A DNA stretch of 34,028 bases from Bacillota bacterium (GTDB lineage: Bacteria > Bacillota > Limnochordia > DTU087), in NCBI GenBank assembly GCA_012839845.1, contig DUMM01000046.1, positions 1 through 34,028 of the forward strand, written 5' to 3'. Below, in pieces: positions 29,038 to 34,028 of the stretch. Numbering within the stretch: the stretch's first letter is position 1; each line of letters opens with the position of its first letter. The position numbers and the translations under genes are program-made. The notes beneath the pieces are model-generated. The model was not told the origin of the DNA. It saw only the letters and a list, made by a program, of their open reading frames with translations, and did not search any database.

Positions 29038-29373
29038 TTGGCATTGGATGTCTACAAACTGCTGGATAAGGGAACCTGGACTCGCCCCACTGATAAAATG
29101 GCTGTCTACACGGAGATTCTCCCCGGTGATGTATGGGGAATCAGAGTGACGCTTTACAAAGATACCGCCCAGGTGGAAGCCATCGATGGGCCCAAGTGCT
29201 CCTGGTACAAGGCCCCGCGGGAAGTATCGGCCGAGGTTCATCCTCCCTCTTTGTGGGAGAGGATAAAAGGCATCACTTTCCAAGACAAGCTGATGGCGGA
29301 AGTAGCCAAAAAACGGGCGGTGGCTGAGGCGGAAAACCGCAAGCTCCGGGAAACTGCCCAGAGCCAGGATTAG
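29038..29373 (+). CDS. Hypothetical protein, 111 aa
   Basis: TTG-initiated ORF ending in a charged helix (LMAEVAKKRAVAEAENRKLRETAQ); same strand as the CBM/zinc-ribbon genes; no competing minus-strand gene of recognisable family over the interval. Confidence 0.65.
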   Translation: MALDVYKLLDKGTWTRPTDKMAVYTEILPGDVWGIRVTLYKDTAQVEAIDGPKCSWYKAPREVSAEVHPPSLWERIKGITFQDKLMAEVAKKRAVAEAENRKLRETAQSQD

Positions 29374-30875
29374 CTTAGGCCGGCCTCCCGGAGGATCAAC
29401 AGGGCGGCGTTTTTTCCCGACTGCATGGCACTGCTGATGCTACCAGAAGGGACATACCAGTGGCCGCACTGAAAGAGACCCAAGAGGGGCGTGGTCTCCC
29501 GTCTAAGCCAGGATACAGCCTGTACCGTAGGCAGCCAGCCCCGGCGGGAGCCTTTCCAGTTGCCGGTATAGCGGCGGTAGGTAATGGGCGTCGCCGCATC
29601 CGCCACCCTCACCCGCTTCCTCAGTCCGGGCAGGATCCGCTCAGCGGAAGCCAGCAAGGCCGCGGCAACCTCTTCCTTAAGGGCAGTATACTCCGGCCCC
29701 CGCATCTCGCTGATCGTTCGCCAGCGCTGTCGGTACTCAAAGGATACAGGGGCTCCTACAGCTATGCTGCGGTAGCCGGGCGGCGCGTGGAGGCTGTCGG
29801 CAAAGCTGTTATCTACTACGTTGATGAGCCAGTGGGTTGGGTCCTCGCTGTCCAAAGCGTCCATCAAGGCGGGACAGTAGGTTATGTGGTGGTACCATGA
29901 ACCCAGCTCGGTGACGCTGTCATCAACGCCGAGGGAAATCAGGAAGTAGGATGTCCAAGGCTCCATCTCTTTCAAATTCTCCAGGACGTGGTTCGGCACT
30001 GCACCTGCGGGCAGGAGCTCTTGGTAAAGCCGCATGGCATCGCAAGCGGCGACCACATAATTGCTGCCCACCGTTGCTCCTCCGGATAGCTTAACCCCAA
30101 CTGCTCGACCATCCTCCACCAAGATTTTCTCAACAGCGGTGCCGCAGCTAACTTCACCGCCGTGATCGGCGATCACCTGTCGGAGGCTGTCAATAATGGC
30201 CTGGCCTCCACCCACCGGATAGTGGAAGCGTCCTTCCTTAATCCAGCCGATGGTGGTCAGCAAGAGGAGAGAGGAGGCGCTGCCGACGGGGCACAAGGAG
30301 TAGAAAAAGGTGCGGACTTGAGGATCCCTAAACTCCTGCATTAAGAGGTCCTGGATGCTGATGCCCATATATTTGCGATACAGTCTCATGTTGAGAACGG
30401 CTGTCAAACCAATTCTCAGCTTCTCCCACCTGGTGAGCATGTCATTAGGCTTTCTCGGAGTGTCAGGTATCCGGCGGAACAGCTTGAGGGCATCTGCCGT
30501 TAGTCGCTGGATAGCCTCGGCCTCCTTGGGGAACAGCCGGCAAAGCTCTTCTACCCACTCCCGGATGTTGGAGGAAAGCAGCACATCGAAGCCGGGACCG
30601 ATCTGTCGGCTCCAGGGATCCAGCTGTCTGAAGCTGAGCGTCAGGTTCAGCTCCTCCCGGCAGGTAGAGATTGCTCCTCCAGGGTGGCAGCCCACGACCC
30701 ACTGCAGGGCCTGTTCGAACAAGAAATCTCCTCGGGAAAAAGCCCCAGCCAGGCCTCCCAGTTTATGCTGCTGTTCAAAGACGCCGACGTTCATCCCCGC
30801 CTTGGCCAGATAAGCAGCTGCCGTTAAGCCGGCAACTCCTCCGCCGATAACGATTGCATCGAAGTCCTTAGCCAT
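29370..30875 (-). CDS. FAD-dependent phytoene desaturase/carotenoid isomerase-like oxidoreductase (CrtI/CRTISO superfamily)
   Basis: FDAIVIGGGVAGLTAAAYLAKAGMNVGVFEQQHKLGGLAGAFSRGDFLFEQALQWVVG...; C-terminal GLFQCGHWYVPSGSISSAMQSGKNAALLIL. Start at ATG 30875 preferred (AAGGAG upstream); ORF extends to 30920. Confidence 0.9.
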   Translation of the reverse strand: MAKDFDAIVIGGGVAGLTAAAYLAKAGMNVGVFEQQHKLGGLAGAFSRGDFLFEQALQWVVGCHPGGAISTCREELNLTLSFRQLDPWSRQIGPGFDVLLSSNIREWVEELCRLFPKEAEAIQRLTADALKLFRRIPDTPRKPNDMLTRWEKLRIGLTAVLNMRLYRKYMGISIQDLLMQEFRDPQVRTFFYSLCPVGSASSLLLLTTIGWIKEGRFHYPVGGGQAIIDSLRQVIADHGGEVSCGTAVEKILVEDGRAVGVKLSGGATVGSNYVVAACDAMRLYQELLPAGAVPNHVLENLKEMEPWTSYFLISLGVDDSVTELGSWYHHITYCPALMDALDSEDPTHWLINVVDNSFADSLHAPPGYRSIAVGAPVSFEYRQRWRTISEMRGPEYTALKEEVAAALLASAERILPGLRKRVRVADAATPITYRRYTGNWKGSRRGWLPTVQAVSWLRRETTPLLGLFQCGHWYVPSGSISSAMQSGKNAALLILREAGLS

Positions 30876-30947
30876 CACTCTACTCCTTATCCCCCCGTCA
30901 TCACCAACCAGCGCCAACACAAGCAGCGGCCGAAGGAAGCTGTGCCT

Positions 30948-31739
30948 TTACTGCAGGCCGCTCCGCCTGAGCAGGCGTATAAACTGCAGCAAGAATTCAA
31001 ACTCCTTGTCTGTCATATCGCAGACCATCCTCAGTACCAGCTGCACTCTGGGTTCTTGCAGCAGCGCTCGGAGTTCAGGATTTAACCCCCTGATAATCTC
31101 CTCCGCTGAATCATCCTCCAGCAGCAAGTAACAGGGAGAAACATCAAGGCACTGGGCTATCCGCTTGAGAGTTGCCAGCGAAGCCTGGGTCTTGTTGTTT
31201 TCCAGCTGAGCGATGAATCCAGGAGTCACGCCTGCCATCTCCGCCAATTCCGCCCGGGAAAGCCCCAGCTGCTCCCGCAGCAAGCGCACCTTATCCCCCA
31301 CTGCACCGCAGTGAAAAACCTGAGACAGCGGCAGACTCACAATATCTGCCAACACCCGCAGGGTATCCACCGCCGGCTGTGCCTGCCCCCGCTCTATTTC
31401 GCTCAAATAACTAACCGAAATGCCCGCTGCCTCGGCGGCCTCGGTCAAGGACATGCCCTTTCGCTCCCGGGCAAGGCGCAGCCTGTCCCCCAGGGAGTCA
31501 CCGGTCAAGGTCTCGGCTTCTGCTTGCATACCCTCCTCCGGCAGCAGCGCATCCAGGGCAACGTTCAGCGCCGCCGCCAACGCCTCCAGTGTCTTAACTG
31601 AGGGCTGCTTCTTACCGTTTTCGATCTCGCTCAGATAAGACCGGGATAGGCCGCTGCGGCTTGCCACCTCCTGCAGCGTCAAGCCTCTCTTTTCTCTGAA
31701 TGTCCTGATCCTCTCGCCCAGCATCGCTGTTCTCTTCAC
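30948..31739 (-). CDS. XRE-family regulator with three tandem HTH domains
   Basis: 263 aa; three HTH_3 copies: LGERIRTFREKRGLTLQEVASRSGLSRSYLSEIENGKKQPSVKTLEALAAALNV / LGDRLRLARERKGMSLTEAAEAAGISVSYLSEIERGQAQPAVDTLRVLADIVSL / VGDKVRLLREQLGLSRAELAEMAGVTPGFIAQLENNKTQASLATLKRIAQCLDV; GTGA overlap with the upstream gene. Confidence 0.93.
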   Translation of the reverse strand: MKRTAMLGERIRTFREKRGLTLQEVASRSGLSRSYLSEIENGKKQPSVKTLEALAAALNVALDALLPEEGMQAEAETLTGDSLGDRLRLARERKGMSLTEAAEAAGISVSYLSEIERGQAQPAVDTLRVLADIVSLPLSQVFHCGAVGDKVRLLREQLGLSRAELAEMAGVTPGFIAQLENNKTQASLATLKRIAQCLDVSPCYLLLEDDSAEEIIRGLNPELRALLQEPRVQLVLRMVCDMTDKEFEFLLQFIRLLRRSGLQ

Positions 31740-32713
31740 CTAAGTCTCACTGGCCGGCCGGTCTTCGCCGATTCATAGGCACCAACTGCTACTTCCAGAG
31801 CCCTGATGCCGTCCAGGGCAGTAATGCTCGGTTCCCGGTCTTCCCGGAGACTATCGACGAATTCTTTAATTAAGTAGTAGTCCATATTTGCTCCCCAAAA
31901 GTCCCACTGGTAGGAAGGGTGAGCAAGGGCGATCCTCTCCATGCTCTGCCGCATCAGGTCTACCTCGGCTACCATGTCGGTACCCACCACTTCCATGTAA
32001 AGGTCACCCCAAGTATAAAAGCTGTCGGGCCTTGACCAGCTGGGATCGATGGTCATAAAAGCACCGTTGGCCAGCTCCAAAGTCAAAAGGCCGCAGTCCT
32101 CTGTGGGAATATCGTGGAAGCGGCGGTCCATCTCGCAATAGACCTCCACAAACTCCGTTTGGAAGATCCAACGGACCAAATCGGCTAAATGCACGGTGTG
32201 ATCGATGACAGCACCGCCTCCGGCAGCTTCGGGATCGGTAAAAAACCCACCGGGCATCTTGCCCCGGTTAGTACCTCGGATAGCCAGTATTCTGCCCAAG
32301 CGCCCTTCTTCGTAATGCTCCTTCAGCCGTTGCACCGACGGAATGAAACGGCAGGGAAACGCCATTTGGAATTTGATACCCGCCTCTTTGACGGCTTTCT
32401 CCATGGCATAGGCATCTTCAAGGGTTGTGGCGATGGGTTTTTCACAGAGGACGTGCTTCCCTGCGGCAGCAGCCATTTCCGTCAGCATCCTGTGGTCCCG
32501 GTTGGCTGACGTAATGACGACGCCGTCAACATCGGCCTTCAGCAGCTCAGCGAAGGATGGGAAATACCTGGTATTGAACTGCTGCGCCGCCTGTTTTCCC
32601 CGTTCCGAGTCTTCATCGGCCACCCCCACCAATTCCACATCGGGCAGTGAGCAGATGGCTGCGGCGTAGCTGTAGGCATGCATATGGGCAAAGCTCATGA
32701 TCCCCAATCTCAT
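31736..32713 (-). CDS. Gfo/Idh/MocA family oxidoreductase
   Basis: 325 aa; VELVGVADEDSERGKQAAQQFNTRYFPSFAELLKADVDGVVITSANRDHRMLTEMAAAAGKHVLCEKPIATTLEDAYAM; ATGA overlap with the upstream Gfo/Idh gene. Confidence 0.95.
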   Translation of the reverse strand: MRLGIMSFAHMHAYSYAAAICSLPDVELVGVADEDSERGKQAAQQFNTRYFPSFAELLKADVDGVVITSANRDHRMLTEMAAAAGKHVLCEKPIATTLEDAYAMEKAVKEAGIKFQMAFPCRFIPSVQRLKEHYEEGRLGRILAIRGTNRGKMPGGFFTDPEAAGGGAVIDHTVHLADLVRWIFQTEFVEVYCEMDRRFHDIPTEDCGLLTLELANGAFMTIDPSWSRPDSFYTWGDLYMEVVGTDMVAEVDLMRQSMERIALAHPSYQWDFWGANMDYYLIKEFVDSLREDREPSITALDGIRALEVAVGAYESAKTGRPVRLR

Positions 32714-33723
32714 CCTTCTACCCCCCTCTCTCCGCTAATTACCACAGGTTCACCAGTGGCAATTGATTCCAGCGCTGCCAAGGCTATATCCAGCGCCGCT
32801 AAAGCTTCTTCTCCTGTGATCAAGGGTTCTTTCCCCTGACGCAGGCAGTCCAGGAAATGCTCCAACTCCAGCGTGTACGGATCCTTGTCAAGGGGATTCT
32901 CCGGCACTGCAACACCTGGCGCCCCCGCCGAGCTTTCTTTCTGCACGTAACTGCGAAAACCGGCTGCCCTCTTGGAGTCATGGGTTAGAAGGCCCCTCTC
33001 ACAGGCAAACTCAAACTTGGTGCCGAAGCCGCCCAAGTTGAGCCAGCTGCCTTCAACGCTGCCGATGACTCCGCTCTTAAACCTGAGGCTTACCAGCACA
33101 TGTTCCAGGCGGTTGTACGCCCGGCCATAGGTACCTTTGGCATAGACCCTTTCCACATCGCCCAGGGTCCAGCGGAGGAAGTCAAAATCATGGATGATAA
33201 GGTCCAGCGTCAGACCGCCGCTCCAAGGGAAGTGGGCGTACCAATCCTGCCAGGCAGTGGGAAACCCCCCTCCGCCCCGGAAGGTGTAGACCGTTCCGAC
33301 CCTTCCCAGCTCTCCTGCCTGAATAATCTCCCGGGCGCGGCGGTACTCGGGGAAGAAACGGACAACATGGCCGACGCCGAAAGTCACCCCCGCTTTGCGG
33401 CAGGCCTCGATCATGGCTGCCCCATCTTCCCGAGTCCGGGCCAAAGGCTTTTCGCAAAAGACGTGCTTGCCCGCCGCAGCGGCCATTTCCACGTGCTCCC
33501 GGTGAAGATGGGTGGGAAGGCAAATATCCACCACATCCAGATCTTCGTTGGTCAACATGTCGGCCAAGGTGGCGTAGCCCCGTACTCCGTACTTTTGGGC
33601 CAGCCTATCCCGGCGATCCCTTTGAATGTCGGCGACTGCCACCAGCTCACAGCCGGGAATCTGCTGGTAACTGGCAGCATGGACGGTACCCATGGTACCA
33701 AGCCCGACAATGCCAACTCTCAC
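32710..33723 (-). CDS. Gfo/Idh/MocA family oxidoreductase
   Basis: 337 aa; MRVGIVGLGTMGTVHAASYQQIPGCELVAVADIQRDRRDRLAQKYGVRGYATLADMLTNEDLDVVDICLPTHLHREHVEMAAAAGKHVFCEKPLARTREDGAAM; GGAGGT upstream of GTG. Confidence 0.96.
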   Translation of the reverse strand: MRVGIVGLGTMGTVHAASYQQIPGCELVAVADIQRDRRDRLAQKYGVRGYATLADMLTNEDLDVVDICLPTHLHREHVEMAAAAGKHVFCEKPLARTREDGAAMIEACRKAGVTFGVGHVVRFFPEYRRAREIIQAGELGRVGTVYTFRGGGGFPTAWQDWYAHFPWSGGLTLDLIIHDFDFLRWTLGDVERVYAKGTYGRAYNRLEHVLVSLRFKSGVIGSVEGSWLNLGGFGTKFEFACERGLLTHDSKRAAGFRSYVQKESSAGAPGVAVPENPLDKDPYTLELEHFLDCLRQGKEPLITGEEALAALDIALAALESIATGEPVVISGERGVEG

Positions 33724-33784
33724 ATTTCTTCACCTCCGTGAAGTCCTGAAACGGCCTGGAAGCTGTTCGCCTGAACATTCTTCA

Positions 33785-34028
33785 TTACTCCGTATTCTTT
33801 GAGCTGCAGATGTTTCCTCCATCCGGCGGCTGTCGATCGCCGCTAGAGCTCCCTCTGAGAGCCTGTCTGGCCAGGTAATCACAGCGGTTGTTGAGTTCAT
33901 CGCCGCCGTGACCCTGCACTTTTATCCACCTTACCCTATGGGTTCTAGTAAGTTCCAGGAGTCGCTTCCAAAGGTCTTGGTTTTCGACCGGCTCTTTACG
34001 GGAATTCAGCCAGCCGCTTCGCTGCCAC
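33785..34028 (-). CDS. rnhA: Ribonuclease HI, C-terminal part; gene runs off the right edge
   Basis: Minus-strand translation ...[80 protein letters not shown], RNase HI C-terminal motifs; stop TAA 33785-33787. Confidence 0.85.
   Translation of the reverse strand, partial: WQRSGWLNSRKEPVENQDLWKRLLELTRTHRVRWIKVQGHGGDELNNRCDYLARQALRGSSSGDRQPPDGGNICSSKNTE

Noticed and set aside
33100-33741. 213-aa + strand ORF antisense to Gfo/Idh
   Set aside because: Shadow ORF; the minus-strand gene has a good SD and family motifs.
1-34028. CRISPR arrays, tRNA/rRNA genes, insertion sequences or prophage genes
   Set aside because: Scanned by eye for regular direct repeats, cloverleaf-like segments and transposase/integrase motifs; none found. 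A tRNAscan/ISfinder run would be needed to exclude them formally.

Overview
The 34,028 bp window looks like a chromosomal segment from a Bacillota-type (low-repeat, fairly GC-rich) bacterium, coding mostly on the minus strand. I see no phage, transposon, CRISPR, rRNA or tRNA. From left to right it carries: partial uvrB; a divergent polysaccharide deacetylase (YibQ-like); a PDZ multi-TM protein; and a CtpA-type S41 peptidase. A possible ~23-25 aa membrane micropeptide gene and a two-gene ABC exporter follow on the + strand. Next come a split transketolase, a YitT protein, and a TagA/CsaB/DUF5693/DUF2993 cell-envelope cluster. After those are prfB (with an apparent programmed +1 frameshift), secA, long-form hpf, a csp gene, a zinc-ribbon protein, a FapA/DUF342 protein, a PacL-like P-type ATPase, a FlgN/FliT-like coiled-coil protein, a metallophosphoesterase and a CoA-transferase. 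A + strand cluster of three small proteins follows (stand-alone CBM25-like domain, 57-aa CxxC protein, 111-aa unknown). The window ends with a CrtI/CRTISO-like FAD oxidoreductase, a three-HTH XRE protein translationally coupled to two Gfo/Idh/MocA dehydrogenases, and the C-terminus of RNase HI. Most genes are ordinary housekeeping. The best candidates for something undescribed are the micropeptide with its own hairpin terminator (5195-5303), the structured csp leader (19751-19873), the switch-like leader in front of the stand-alone CBM (28095-28179) with its small-protein cluster, and the triple-HTH/Gfo-Idh operon. All identifications come from reading the sequence and recalling families; no database search was run.
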